Below are positions 26,804 to 35,518 of a DNA stretch of 64,000 bases, piece by piece. The number at the start of each line of letters is the position of its first letter. The stretch's first letter is position 1. Source of the DNA: Mucilaginibacter frigoritolerans (lineage in GTDB: Bacteria; Bacteroidota; Bacteroidia; Sphingobacteriales; Sphingobacteriaceae); contig NZ_VLLI01000008.1 in NCBI RefSeq assembly GCF_007830615.1, forward strand, positions 62,001 through 126,000. Direction: 5' to 3'. A model generated the notes under the pieces. It searched no databases. It was given only the letters and a program-made list of their open reading frames with translations, and was not told the origin of the DNA. A program made the position numbers and the translations under genes.

Positions 26804-27832
26804 ATGAAAAACAACTTTCACCATGGGGATGACCACACCCCTGCATCTAATGATACTAATAATGATGGTATTGATCGCCGTGGATTTTTAGAGTGCATGG
26901 CCTGGGCAGGTACCGGCGTACTTTGGATGATGTCGGGCGGAATTTTGAAGTCGTATGGCATGAGCCAGATGATTGATAAAACAACCGGCGGTCTGAAAAA
27001 AGGATTGCTGCTGCCTAAATCCGACTTTAGCTTTGTCCAGATCAGCGATAGCCATATCGGTTTCAACAAAGCTGCTAACCCCGATGTGGTGAGTACGCTG
27101 CAGGCTGCCATTGCCAAAATAAATAACATGCCTACGGCACCATCGTTTGTGTTGCACACCGGCGACCTTTCGCACCTGGCGCAGGCCGATGAATTTGATA
27201 CCCTGGAACAATCGTTAAAAAGCATAAAAACCGACCAGATATTTTATGTTCCGGGAGAGCATGATGTAACCGATAATGGTAAACTCTACCTGGAACGTTA
27301 CGGAAAAGGCACTTTGGGCGATGGATGGTATAGCTTTGATAAAAATGGCGTTCATTTTATAGGTTTGGTTAACGTTACCAACCATGTTGATGGCGGTTTA
27401 GGTTACCTGGGTCCCGACCAATTAAAATGGCTTGAGAATGATGTTAAAGGACTGTCAAGCAGCACGCCCATTGTTGTTTTTGCTCACATTCCTTTATGGG
27501 CTGTTTACCCGCAATGGGGCTGGGGGACTGATGATAGCGCACAGGCATTATCATACCTTAAACGCTTCGGCTCAGTATCCGTATTAAACGGACATATTCA
27601 TCAAACCATTCAAAAGGTGGAGGGTAACATCACTTTTCATACTGCTAATTCAACTGCATTTCCGCAGCCTGCACCAGGTTCGGCTCCTTCTCCGGGGCCA
27701 ATGAAAGTTCCGGCCGAAAAACTACGGACATTGTTGGGGTTAACCAGTGTAAATTATATTGAACATAACCATTCTTTAGCGATAACGGACATTCCTCTCA
27801 TAGACGCAGCCATGGTAATTGGCGGTCAGTAA
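26804..27832 (+). CDS. Tat-exported metallophosphoesterase
   Basis: This 342-residue protein carries a twin-arginine signal (RRGFLE at residues 25-30, then a hydrophobic stretch). The calcineurin-like core has D82-x-H84 (SDSHIG), D121 (HTGDLSH), GEHD at 151-154 in place of the usual GNHD/E, H228 (FAHIP) and GHIH at 263-266. Tat export suggests that the enzyme folds and loads its two metals in the cytoplasm before secretion. A Glu in the usual Asn metal-ligand position is notable but occurs in some relatives. Its substrate is unknown. The next genes encode YceI and a small cytochrome c, and the three probably form one periplasmic module. Confidence 0.85.
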   Translation: MKNNFHHGDDHTPASNDTNNDGIDRRGFLECMAWAGTGVLWMMSGGILKSYGMSQMIDKTTGGLKKGLLLPKSDFSFVQISDSHIGFNKAANPDVVSTLQAAIAKINNMPTAPSFVLHTGDLSHLAQADEFDTLEQSLKSIKTDQIFYVPGEHDVTDNGKLYLERYGKGTLGDGWYSFDKNGVHFIGLVNVTNHVDGGLGYLGPDQLKWLENDVKGLSSSTPIVVFAHIPLWAVYPQWGWGTDDSAQALSYLKRFGSVSVLNGHIHQTIQKVEGNITFHTANSTAFPQPAPGSAPSPGPMKVPAEKLRTLLGLTSVNYIEHNHSLAITDIPLIDAAMVIGGQ

Positions 27833-27881
27833 AATAGCCTTACATGAATTAGTCAATAAAATCACGGCAGGGCATTATTAT

Positions 27882-27964
27882 CCTGTTAATATAGGCCTTA
27901 ACAGGCAGCCTGAAGCCGTTGTGTAAACCGGCAGGGTCTGGGTGATGCCGGATCCTGCATACAC
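27882..27964 (+). promoter_or_regulatory. Structured leader with two hairpins before yceI-like gene
   Basis: The first hairpin pairs CCTGTTAA at 27882-27889 with TTAACAGG at 27898-27905. The second nests GTGTA (27921-27925) with TACAC (27960-27964) and CCGGCA (27928-27933) with TGCCGG (27946-27951). It lies in the 157-bp gap between the metallophosphoesterase stop and the YceI start. No T run follows, so mRNA processing or a cis-regulatory leader is more likely than a simple terminator. It does not match a riboswitch that I know. Confidence 0.5.
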
Positions 27965-27989
27965 AAGCTATTATTAAAAACACTGTTTT

Positions 27990-28541
27990 ATGAAAAATAT
28001 AATATTGATTTCGACCACATTTTTAATGTTATTATTAAGTACATCGCCATCTGCCTTTGCTCAATATAAACCGGTTGATAATGGCTCAACCTTAAAATTT
28101 ACCGTTGCCAATTTAGGGTTCGATGTGGACGGCACTTTCAGCGGTTTTCAGGGAACGCTTTCTTTCGATCCGCAAAATTTATCTGCAGCAAATTTCGACG
28201 TAAGTATTGATGCCGCAACGGTAAATACCGATAATAGCCTGCGGGATAAACATTTAAAAGACGATGGCTTTTTTGATGTGAAAAACTACCCGCGCATCCG
28301 TTTGGTATCTTCCAAAATTTCCGGTTCCGGTAAAAACGGCAATTATAACTTAATAGGTTTGTTAACGCTCAAGGGGAAAACCAAACAGGTAAGCTTTCCA
28401 TTTACAGCCGCACCAGCAACAGATGGATATTTTTTTAAGGGAAGTTTTAAAATTAAAAGAAAAGAATTTGGCGTTGGAGGCACCAGCACCATAGCTGATG
28501 AGTTAACAATTGATTTAAATGTGCATGCTGTAAAAGCTTAA
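27990..28541 (+). CDS. YceI-family periplasmic lipocalin-like protein
   Basis: This 183-residue protein has a signal peptide (to AFAQY, about residue 25). It then shows the YceI beta-barrel pattern: VDNGSTLKFTVANLGFDVDGTFSGFQGTL at the start, DNSLRDKHLKDDGFFDVKNYPRI in the middle, and FGVGGTSTIADELTIDL at the end. YceI proteins bind isoprenoid chains such as polyprenyl quinone in the periplasm. Here the gene is followed after 12 bases by a cytochrome c gene, which fits a redox role. A second YceI with different neighbours is at 41980. Confidence 0.92.
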   Translation: MKNIILISTTFLMLLLSTSPSAFAQYKPVDNGSTLKFTVANLGFDVDGTFSGFQGTLSFDPQNLSAANFDVSIDAATVNTDNSLRDKHLKDDGFFDVKNYPRIRLVSSKISGSGKNGNYNLIGLLTLKGKTKQVSFPFTAAPATDGYFFKGSFKIKRKEFGVGGTSTIADELTIDLNVHAVKA

Positions 28542-28553
28542 TAAAATAACAAG

Positions 28554-28973
28554 TTGAAAATAAATAAGAAATTTGCAGTAATTATATCCCTTTCGGCAAT
28601 GGCGCTGGCAGGAGTGGCTGCTGCAAAGCCGGGTTTTAAAGATGAGCCTGAGCAATACAAAAACTTAAAAGTGCTGCCCAAAAATATCAGCTCAAAAGAT
28701 TTGAACGGGATTATGGTTGATGACTTTCAAGATGGATTGGGTGTAACCTGTAACTTTTGCCATGCGAGTGCAAAGGATGGTCACGGGCTTGATTTTGTGA
28801 GCGATGCAAAGCCCGAAAAAGAGATTTCTCGCGTAATGATGCGCATGACCATCGCTCTGAATAAAAAATATTTAAAAGTTAAACATCCGCTTATTGGCAG
28901 CAATGCACTGGTGGTTACCTGCAATACCTGCCATAAGGGTGAGGCATTCCCGGAAGGATCCGAGCCGAAATAA
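28554..28973 (+). CDS. Small exported c-type cytochrome with two CxxCH sites
   Basis: This 139-residue protein has a signal peptide (to AAAKP, about residue 25) and two haem c motifs, CNFCH at 66-70 and CNTCH at 123-127. It resembles a short family related to the cytochrome subunit of photosynthetic reaction centres, found widely in Bacteroidota and Acidobacteria. Met residues at 95-98 (VMMRM) could be axial ligands. The start is a TTG at 28554, 12 bases after the YceI stop, with the signal peptide beginning at once. It probably accepts or donates electrons in the periplasm together with the YceI partner. No oxidase is encoded nearby. Confidence 0.85.
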   Translation: MKINKKFAVIISLSAMALAGVAAAKPGFKDEPEQYKNLKVLPKNISSKDLNGIMVDDFQDGLGVTCNFCHASAKDGHGLDFVSDAKPEKEISRVMMRMTIALNKKYLKVKHPLIGSNALVVTCNTCHKGEAFPEGSEPK

Positions 28974-29026
28974 TAAACATGTTTCTGTAATGGGTGTAGT
29001 TCATTTTAAATAAAATGATAAAATAA

Positions 29027-30076
29027 ATGAATAGCTTTAACAGTTTGATAGGTAATGTTTTGAAGGTTAATAAAGTAATATATCACCTCATTTTCTGGCT
29101 GTTTGCTTATCTGTTTTGGATCTTTATTTTCCGCAACAGTACGCTGGTAATCACTCACGCTATTACCATACAATTTTGCTACCTGATTTTTATTGCAGCT
29201 AATTATTATTTCAATTCGTTTTATGCTATTCCGCATCTGCTTAATAAAAAGAGGTACCTGGCTTTTGTGCTGTGTTTTATATTGGGGATAGTAATTACCG
29301 CCGTTTTAAGGGTGCCTGTATCGGTTTTTGTTTACCGCCATGTGTTCAAAATGACTGATAATCACTTTAATTACAGTAGCGTTTTTTATAACTCGTTTAT
29401 CAATATCCTGTTTTGGGTAGTAGTTATCTTAACCGGAAAAATGATTGCCGATAAAATTCGCTCGCAGATCTATATCGAAAAAATTGAAAACGAAAAGGCT
29501 ACTAATGAACTGAACTTTTTAAGGGCACAGTTTAATCCGCATTTCCTGTTCAATTCTATCAATTCCATTTATGGCCATATTGATAAATCGAACAAAACCG
29601 CCCGCGATATGCTGCTGGTTTTTTCGGAGATGCTGCGTTATCAGTTGTATGAATGTAATGTTGACCGTATTGAGTTGGAGCGGGAGCTCAACTATCTCAA
29701 AAACTATATCGCCATGCAAAAGAGCAGGATGGATGAGCGTGTGTTGGTAAATTTTGAGGCAAAAAACATCAACGGAAATATTAAAATAGCGCCGCTGCTG
29801 TTAATCGCTTTTATTGAAAATGCCTTTAAATATGTAGGGTTTAATGAATTGAAAGAAAACAGGATTGATATTGAACTGAGTTACGACCGAGGCTCACTAT
29901 ACTTTACTATATTTAATACAAAAGATACCTTTATCAATAGCGCGGAAAGATCGTCAGGTTTGGGTATAGCCAATACGCAACGCAGACTGGAACTCATATA
30001 CCCCAACAAGCACCTGCTGAATATTGATAACAACGATGATAGTTTTGGAGTAAGCTTAATTTTATTAAATGTATGA
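29027..30076 (+). CDS. LytS/YehU-type sensor histidine kinase
   Basis: This 349-residue protein has about four membrane helices (residues 17-135). The His-kinase motif follows, with H172 in FNPHFLFNSINSIY (150-190), and then an ATPase domain (about 240-345; IAFIENAFKYV as N-box and GLGIANTQRRL as G-box). It has no periplasmic domain of note, so the signal may be sensed in the membrane. It overlaps the LytTR regulator start by four bases (ATGA), so the two are co-translated. It lies 53 bases after the cytochrome gene and may report on its redox state, which is an inference from position. Confidence 0.9.
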   Translation: MNSFNSLIGNVLKVNKVIYHLIFWLFAYLFWIFIFRNSTLVITHAITIQFCYLIFIAANYYFNSFYAIPHLLNKKRYLAFVLCFILGIVITAVLRVPVSVFVYRHVFKMTDNHFNYSSVFYNSFINILFWVVVILTGKMIADKIRSQIYIEKIENEKATNELNFLRAQFNPHFLFNSINSIYGHIDKSNKTARDMLLVFSEMLRYQLYECNVDRIELERELNYLKNYIAMQKSRMDERVLVNFEAKNINGNIKIAPLLLIAFIENAFKYVGFNELKENRIDIELSYDRGSLYFTIFNTKDTFINSAERSSGLGIANTQRRLELIYPNKHLLNIDNNDDSFGVSLILLNV

Positions 30077-30789
30077 TGCTGAATTGCCTGATAATTGATG
30101 ATGAGCCGATAGCCCGTAAGTTGCTGCAGGAGTACATTGAGGAAACTGATTTTCTGACATTAATGGGTACGGCCGAAAATCCATTGAAGGCTACCGGTTT
30201 GATTAATAAACATGATGTCGACCTTATTTTTTTGGATGTGAACATGCCCAAAATGAGCGGGCTCGATTTTTTGCGCTCGGCCAATAACCTGCCCATGGTA
30301 ATTATGACTACGGCCTATGGGCAGTATGCGCTTGACGGTTTTGAGATGTCGGTTATTGACTACCTGGTAAAGCCATTTTCGCTGGAGCGCTTTTTGAAAG
30401 CAACTCAAAAAGCCCTTGAATTGCATACATTAAAACAAAAGGCAGTTCAGCCCGAAAAAAATGCAGGTTATTTTTATGTGAAGTGCGATGGTAAAATTGA
30501 AAAGGTTGTTTATGACGATTTGATTTACATTGAGGCAATGGCTAATTATGTAACGCTGTATACTGCCAGTAATAAGTTGGTGGTATACCTCACCATAAAA
30601 GGCATATTGGAAAAATTACCGCCCGAAAAATTTATACAAGTACACAAGAGCCACATTGTTAACATCGACAAGATAAAAACCATTGAAGGCAACATGCTGC
30701 ATCTGGGCGATAAAAAAATAACCCTGAGTACGAGCTTTTATGATGAGGTGATGGACAAGATATTAAAGGGAAGATATTTAAAAAGATAG
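30073..30789 (+). CDS. LytTR-family response regulator
   Basis: This 238-residue protein has a receiver domain (about 1-125) with acidic residues D9-D10, phospho-acceptor D55 (LIFLDVNMPKMSG) and the conserved VIDYLVKPFSL. A LytTR DNA-binding domain follows (about 140-235, with YVKCDGKIEKV, YIEAMANYV and VHKSHIVNIDKI). It is the partner of the kinase at 29027. LytTR regulators bind paired 9-bp-like direct repeats; a candidate repeat lies at 26724-26757. Confidence 0.93.
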   Translation: MMLNCLIIDDEPIARKLLQEYIEETDFLTLMGTAENPLKATGLINKHDVDLIFLDVNMPKMSGLDFLRSANNLPMVIMTTAYGQYALDGFEMSVIDYLVKPFSLERFLKATQKALELHTLKQKAVQPEKNAGYFYVKCDGKIEKVVYDDLIYIEAMANYVTLYTASNKLVVYLTIKGILEKLPPEKFIQVHKSHIVNIDKIKTIEGNMLHLGDKKITLSTSFYDEVMDKILKGRYLKR

Positions 30790-30822
30790 TTAGCAATTAA
30801 GATTATGCCACAAGGATATTTT

Positions 30823-30830
30823 TATTTTTG
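30823..30830 (+). promoter_or_regulatory. Candidate -7 box (TATTTTTG) five bases before an ATG
   Basis: TATTTTTG matches TAnnTTTG and ends six bases before the ATG at 30836. In Bacteroidota the transcript begins about five to seven bases after this box, so this mRNA may be leaderless. No -33 element is obvious. Confidence 0.45.
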
Positions 30831-30835
30831 CAGGC

Positions 30836-31291
30836 ATGAATACCATCACCCTCAAACGAACCAATAGCCTGGATCCGGATTTTAGATTATTAATTACCGA
30901 ATTGGATGCCGACTTGCGCGCAACTTATGATGAATTAATGAACACATACGATCAGCATAACGTAATTGAAGAGATAGCTACCGTAGTGATTGCTTATGTT
31001 GATAGCCAACCCGCAGGATGCGGTTGTTTTAAAGCGTTCAGCCGCGAAGCCGCAGAAGTTAAGCGTATGTATGTAAGGCCGCAATTTAGGGGTTTGAGTA
31101 TTAGTGCAAAGGTGTTAAAAGAACTGGAAATCTGGGCGGCCTCTAAGGGCTATGTCCAAATGATTTTGGAAACAGGAGAAAAACAATTAGCTGCCATTAA
31201 TTTATATCAAAAGGGAGGCTATGTAAGGAGTGAAAACTACGGCCCCTATATTGATTTAGATACCAGCTTGTGCTTTAGCAAAGATTTATAA
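30836..31291 (+). CDS. GNAT-family N-acetyltransferase
   Basis: This 151-residue protein has the acetyl-CoA-binding core of GNAT enzymes. EVKRMYVRPQFRGLSISAKVLKELEIWA shows the pyrophosphate-binding turn (QFRGLSIS) at residues 82-89, followed by helix 3. The substrate acetyl acceptor is not predictable. The gene has its own promoter-like box directly upstream and no co-directional partner within 150 bases downstream. Confidence 0.88.
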   Translation: MNTITLKRTNSLDPDFRLLITELDADLRATYDELMNTYDQHNVIEEIATVVIAYVDSQPAGCGCFKAFSREAAEVKRMYVRPQFRGLSISAKVLKELEIWAASKGYVQMILETGEKQLAAINLYQKGGYVRSENYGPYIDLDTSLCFSKDL

Positions 31292-31371
31292 TGTGCTAGG
31301 TTTTTTATTGACTGGTATTCATCTAAAATATCCATTTTTGATTAACCCTCACTATTTCAGGGAATAAACCG

Positions 31372-31379
31372 TACCTTTG
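31372..31379 (+). promoter_or_regulatory. Candidate -7 box (TACCTTTG)
   Basis: TACCTTTG fits the Bacteroidota TAnnTTTG box and lies 82 bases before the ATG at 31462 of the DnaJ-KTSC gene. A TTTTTG occurs at 31335-31340, but the spacing is larger than usual for a -33 element. Confidence 0.45.
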
Positions 31380-31461
31380 CGCGATTATTTTCTTGAAAAA
31401 GGCAATTAACCATTAAAAAGGCTTCCTCTTCAACGACAATAAGTACAAGATTAGGAATGTT

Positions 31462-31908
31462 ATGAAAAAAATTGTTGATTACAGGAAACTGTTAAATGTT
31501 AATGAAGCGGCTGAATTACAGGAACTAAAAACGGTTTACCGTAGCCTGGTGAAAACCTGGCACCCTGATAAGTTTCATGATAACGCTGAACTGAAATTAG
31601 AAGCGGAAGAAAAAAGTAAACAGATAATTGAAGCCTATCATTTTCTGGTAAGCATAGCTCCCGAAACGCGTAACCAATCGCTGACGGATTATAATGTAAC
31701 TACAGCTTCGGCAATTACAGATTTTGATTATAAATCGCAGGTGTTAACCATGTATTTTGCTGATGGTAACTCATACGAATATTTTGATGTACCCAAAGCA
31801 GTATACATTAAAATGATTAATTCTGATTCTCCCGGACGCTTTGCCCGCAGACATATTTTCAATAACTACGTTTACAGAAGTTTGAGTAAGCTGGTTGCAT
31901 CAGCATAA
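31462..31908 (+). CDS. DnaJ-like domain fused to a KTSC domain
   Basis: This 148-residue protein starts with a short J-domain (about 5-68) including VYRSLVKTWHPDKFHD, where HPD is at 34-36. A KTSC domain follows (about 86-143; SQVLTMYFADGNSYEYFDVP and DSPGRFARRHIFNNYVYRSL). J-domains stimulate Hsp70 ATPase; KTSC domains are small, of unknown function, and occur beside RNA- or chaperone-linked modules. The combination suggests a DnaK adaptor that brings a KTSC-bound substrate. It lies alone, with a hairpin at 31955 downstream. Confidence 0.75.
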   Translation: MKKIVDYRKLLNVNEAAELQELKTVYRSLVKTWHPDKFHDNAELKLEAEEKSKQIIEAYHFLVSIAPETRNQSLTDYNVTTASAITDFDYKSQVLTMYFADGNSYEYFDVPKAVYIKMINSDSPGRFARRHIFNNYVYRSLSKLVASA

Positions 31909-31954
31909 TAAACTGTTAAAATTTACCGGCCAGTCTAGTTAAATATTGTTAAAT

Positions 31955-31977
31955 CAAACGCCCGCATAGGGCGTTTT
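31955..31977 (+). terminator. Short hairpin terminator
   Basis: AAACGCCC pairs with GGGCGTTT around GCATA and leads into TTGTATTTAT. It lies 47 bases after the DnaJ-KTSC stop. Confidence 0.65.
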
Positions 31978-32014
31978 GTATTTATACTGATATTTTTGGA
32001 TATACCTTAAAGCT

Positions 32015-33566
32015 ATGTTCAAAAACTACATTAAACTTGCGCTGCGCAATATCTGGAAGCACAAAACCACTACCGCTATTAATGTTTTTAGCCTTGCCGT
32101 TGGCCTTGCTGCCTGTGCCTGGGTATTTCTGTTTGCCCAACATGAATTTAGTTTTGACAAGGGTTTTGATAACAATACAGATATTTACCGGGTAACCAGT
32201 TCTTTTAAAGGCGGAGGCGCAGCGCCGACGGTTGGTTTGCCCTATGCAACCTATTTAAAAAGCGAAATTCCGGAAATTGAAGAAGTAAGCCGCCTGGATG
32301 CAACAAATGGTACAAGCATTGTACAGGTACAGGGTATGGGTACCTCAACGCCCTATCTGGAAGATTCAGGCTATTGGGTTGACCCCTCATTTTTTGATGT
32401 ATTATCATTCCATTTTTTACAGGGCAACCGGAAAACAGCTTTTGCTGCACCGAATACTATTGTGCTTTCTCAATCACTTGCCAAAAAGTTTTTCGGTACT
32501 GCTTCTCCCATCGGAAAAACAGTAAAAGCAGGCAGTAATATCTACACCGTTACCGGGGTTTTTAAAGAAGATTTTTTGAACCATTTGCAGGCAGACTTTT
32601 TTGCATCAAACAACAGCGACAACATAAGGGAGCAGATAGCCGGCACAACCAACTGGGTGGTGAATGATAATTACTACACCTACATTAAATTAAAGCACGG
32701 CAGCAATGTGCAGCATGTAATTAAGGAGTTAAATGCTTACCTGCAAAGGCATGCCGGTGCACAAATGAAAACCTATGGCGATTATATGACCAATTCGCTG
32801 CAGCCGCTTAGTGATATCCACCTGCGCTCCGGCGAATACCAAAGTTATATTGAATACAAGCAGGGCAATATTAAATACTCCGTTCACGGCGCCCGGCAAA
32901 TATGTGTCTCATTTGCATAATGGAGTAGTTTATAATTACCAAATAGTTGGCGTAGTAAAAAACTATAATTATTTCTCCCTGCATTCGGCTATTGAGCCCT
33001 TTGGCATTATGGTGGCCAATCCATTAAGATGCAGCACCATTATTGCAAAAATAAACGGCAGGAATGTTGCATCAGCCATTCAATTCGCATCAGATCAATG
33101 GAAAAAACTGAACCCTGACACGCCATTTTCTTACGGATTTTTAAATGAAATTTTCCAGGGTGATTATGTTTAGGATCAGCGCGAACAAAAAATGATAGGC
33201 ATTTTTACTACTATCGCTATTTTTATTTTCTGCCTTGGTTTGCTGGGATTGATCACCTATACTGTAACACAAAAAGCACGTGAAATAGGTATTCGTAAAG
33301 TAATAGGTGCAAGTGTGGGCAATATTGTAATGCTGTTTTCCAAGCAGCACCTTAAACTGGTAATTATTGCCAATATTATTGCCTGGCCGCTGGCCTGGTA
33401 CCTGATGAATAACTGGTTAGGCAACTTCCGGTATCATATCCAAATAAGCTGGTGGATGTTTACTATTGCCTTGTTTGGAAGCCTGCTGATTGCTTTTGCA
33501 ACTATAGCGTTTAAAACCATAAAAGCAGCAATTGCTAATCCGGTAAACAGCTTAAGAGCGGAGTGA
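32015..33566 (+). pseudogene. FtsX/MacB-type permease pseudogene with internal deletion and amber stop
   Basis: The first frame (32015-32923) gives TM1 and the first periplasmic domain of a MacB/FtsX permease. It breaks after YKQGNIKY, just where the first FtsX membrane core should begin. Another frame then resumes near GKYVSHLHNGVVYNYQIVGVV, which is already the second periplasmic domain, so about 330 residues are missing. That frame meets a TAG at 33171-33173 (GDYV stop DQREQK) and continues in phase to the last FtsX core (REIGIRKVIG) and NPVNSLRAE. The intact family member at 3177 has 820 residues. Three lesions (deletion, frameshift, nonsense) make a functional product unlikely. Confidence 0.85.
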
Positions 33567-33577
33567 AAGAATTTTAA

Positions 33578-34288
33578 TCAAAAAATCCGCTGCTGTATCA
33601 CTGCCATAAATTTATCTTTAAACTTTTCGCTGATAGGGATTTGTTTATTGGCTATGTAGATATGGTTATCCTGTATTTTGTTAATCTGTTTGGTATTAAC
33701 AATATAAGAGTTGTGTACCCTTACAAAAGGCGGTTGTAACTGATCGTCGATGTCTTTTAAACGGCGGTATATGAGTATTTGCTCCATAGGCGTAACCATG
33801 CGTACGTATTCTTTTTCGCCTTCAAAATACTGGATCTCTTCCAGCAATATTTTGCGTAGCACTTTGCCCGATTTTACAAAAAAGTAATTTGAACCTGCTG
33901 TCGCCTGTTCATTAGTTTTAGGCTGATGATTTTCAAAATACTGCTCAATTTTCTGCATCGCCGCCAGGAAACGTTTAAGCGTGATGGGTTTTAGCAGGTA
34001 GTCAATCGTTTGGAATGTATAGCTCTCAGCAGCATATTCCGAATAGGCAGTTGTGAAAACTATTTTGGTTTGATGGGATAGTAATCCGGCCAGTTCCATG
34101 CCGCTTAGTTGTGGCATATTGATATCTAAAAAAATAAAATCGGGTTTATTCTCCTTTAAAAATGCTATCGCCTCCAAAGCATCATAACATTTGCCTAAAA
34201 CCTGCCATTTGGTATTCTGGTGTACTAAAACTTCCAGCAGGTTTACTGCGTTGGGTTCATCATCTATAATTATGCAGCTTAAACTCAT
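33578..34288 (-). CDS. LytTR-family response regulator
   Basis: This 236-residue protein has a receiver domain with acidic residues D9-D10, D55 (FIFLDINMPQLSG) and the TIDYLLKPITLKRF helix. The LytTR domain at about 135-235 contains FVKSGKVLRKI, YFEGEKEYVRMV and VHNSYIVNTKQIN. It pairs with the kinase gene just upstream, which overlaps it by four bases. In Bacteroidota such pairs commonly sit beside MacB/FtsX permeases, here the decayed copy at 32015, and may have controlled it. Confidence 0.92.
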   Translation of the reverse strand: MSLSCIIIDDEPNAVNLLEVLVHQNTKWQVLGKCYDALEAIAFLKENKPDFIFLDINMPQLSGMELAGLLSHQTKIVFTTAYSEYAAESYTFQTIDYLLKPITLKRFLAAMQKIEQYFENHQPKTNEQATAGSNYFFVKSGKVLRKILLEEIQYFEGEKEYVRMVTPMEQILIYRRLKDIDDQLQPPFVRVHNSYIVNTKQINKIQDNHIYIANKQIPISEKFKDKFMAVIQQRIF

Positions 34289-35304
34289 GATAAAGGTACT
34301 TTTAGGTAGGCCGTAAAATAGTTGTCGCTGGTATCAATATTTAACTCAAACCGCGTTTGATATAAAAAGGTAAGTCGTTTTTTTAAATTCTCAATGCCGA
34401 AGCCACCTGGCTCAGTACTACCTGCTTTATCATGGATCCGGTTTTTGGTTTTAAATAACAAATCGCCGTTTTGCTGTATAAGCGCTATCTCAATTTTGTT
34501 CTCACTGCTCGATTTATCGATACCGTGCTTAAAAATATTCTCCACAAATGTCATGAGCAACATTGGGGGGATGCGAAGCTCTGTATTAACCTCCTTTATA
34601 AAATTAAGGTCAACCTCATGCCGGATGCGTATTTTTTCGAGGGCTATGTAGTTTTCTAAAAACTGTATTTCTGTGCCGAGTGAAACTTCATCCTTTGGGC
34701 TTTCATCAACAAAATAGCGCATAATGTCTGATAACCTTTCAATCAGTTTAGCCGTACGTGGCGCTTCAAGGTAAGCTTCGTAGTAGATATTATTCAAGGT
34801 GTTAAACAAAAAATGTGGTTGCACCTGCGATTTCAGCAGGTTTAATTCAGCCTGGCTCTTTTGCACCAGTATTTTTTCTGATTGCTGTTTTAAATCGAAA
34901 TAAGCAATGGCAATGCGGAAGATGAAACTGAGCATATAAGTTAATATGCCTGCCAAAATGTAATTCAGCATACTCCCCCAGGTAATTTCATCAGCCATTT
35001 TGGGAAAGAATTTATTGTAGAGGGTTATGATTAAATACCCACGAGACAGGCCGCCCACAACCAGCATAATAATCACCAAAACAACGTAAATGAATTTGTG
35101 CCCCTTTTGATAAAAACGGGGGTACAAGAATTTGATATTGCCGTAAATAACAAAAATGTAAAAGGAAACGCTTATTGTGGTAAAATCCAACGCATGCCAA
35201 AAGCCGTCTTCAGGTAGTATCGAAAAAAAGATAACAAAGAAAACCCCTATCCAAACCAGCCATTGGAGTTGTGCAATAGTAGGTTGTCCTTTTATAAATT
35301 TCAT
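34285..35304 (-). CDS. LytS/YehU-type sensor histidine kinase
   Basis: This 339-residue protein has four membrane helices (about 14-135) and a His_kinase segment with H164 in VQPHFLFNTLNNIYYE (150-175). The ATPase domain has MTFVENIFKHGI as N-box and GFGIENLKKRL as G-box. It belongs to the same family as the kinase at 29027 but is a distinct paralogue. Its start overlaps no other gene; the 193-base divergent spacer with DUF2911 carries its promoter. Confidence 0.9.
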   Translation of the reverse strand: MKFIKGQPTIAQLQWLVWIGVFFVIFFSILPEDGFWHALDFTTISVSFYIFVIYGNIKFLYPRFYQKGHKFIYVVLVIIMLVVGGLSRGYLIITLYNKFFPKMADEITWGSMLNYILAGILTYMLSFIFRIAIAYFDLKQQSEKILVQKSQAELNLLKSQVQPHFLFNTLNNIYYEAYLEAPRTAKLIERLSDIMRYFVDESPKDEVSLGTEIQFLENYIALEKIRIRHEVDLNFIKEVNTELRIPPMLLMTFVENIFKHGIDKSSSENKIEIALIQQNGDLLFKTKNRIHDKAGSTEPGGFGIENLKKRLTFLYQTRFELNIDTSDNYFTAYLKVPLS

Positions 35305-35518
35305 TTTTAAAATTACAAAGCTTTTTGGTTTTGAATCCCTGTTTTCAATAAATCACCCCGTTTATTCAATAAATACGGTATTAGTACTGGTATGAACTAT
35401 TGATTTTATTAGGCAAATTATTAAAAATACCACCCCATGGGTTTAAATAATTTGACTGGACAGCAGATAAAAGCAAGCTTTATTCAATAATTAAACCTTG
35501 TTATTCAAAATATTAAAC

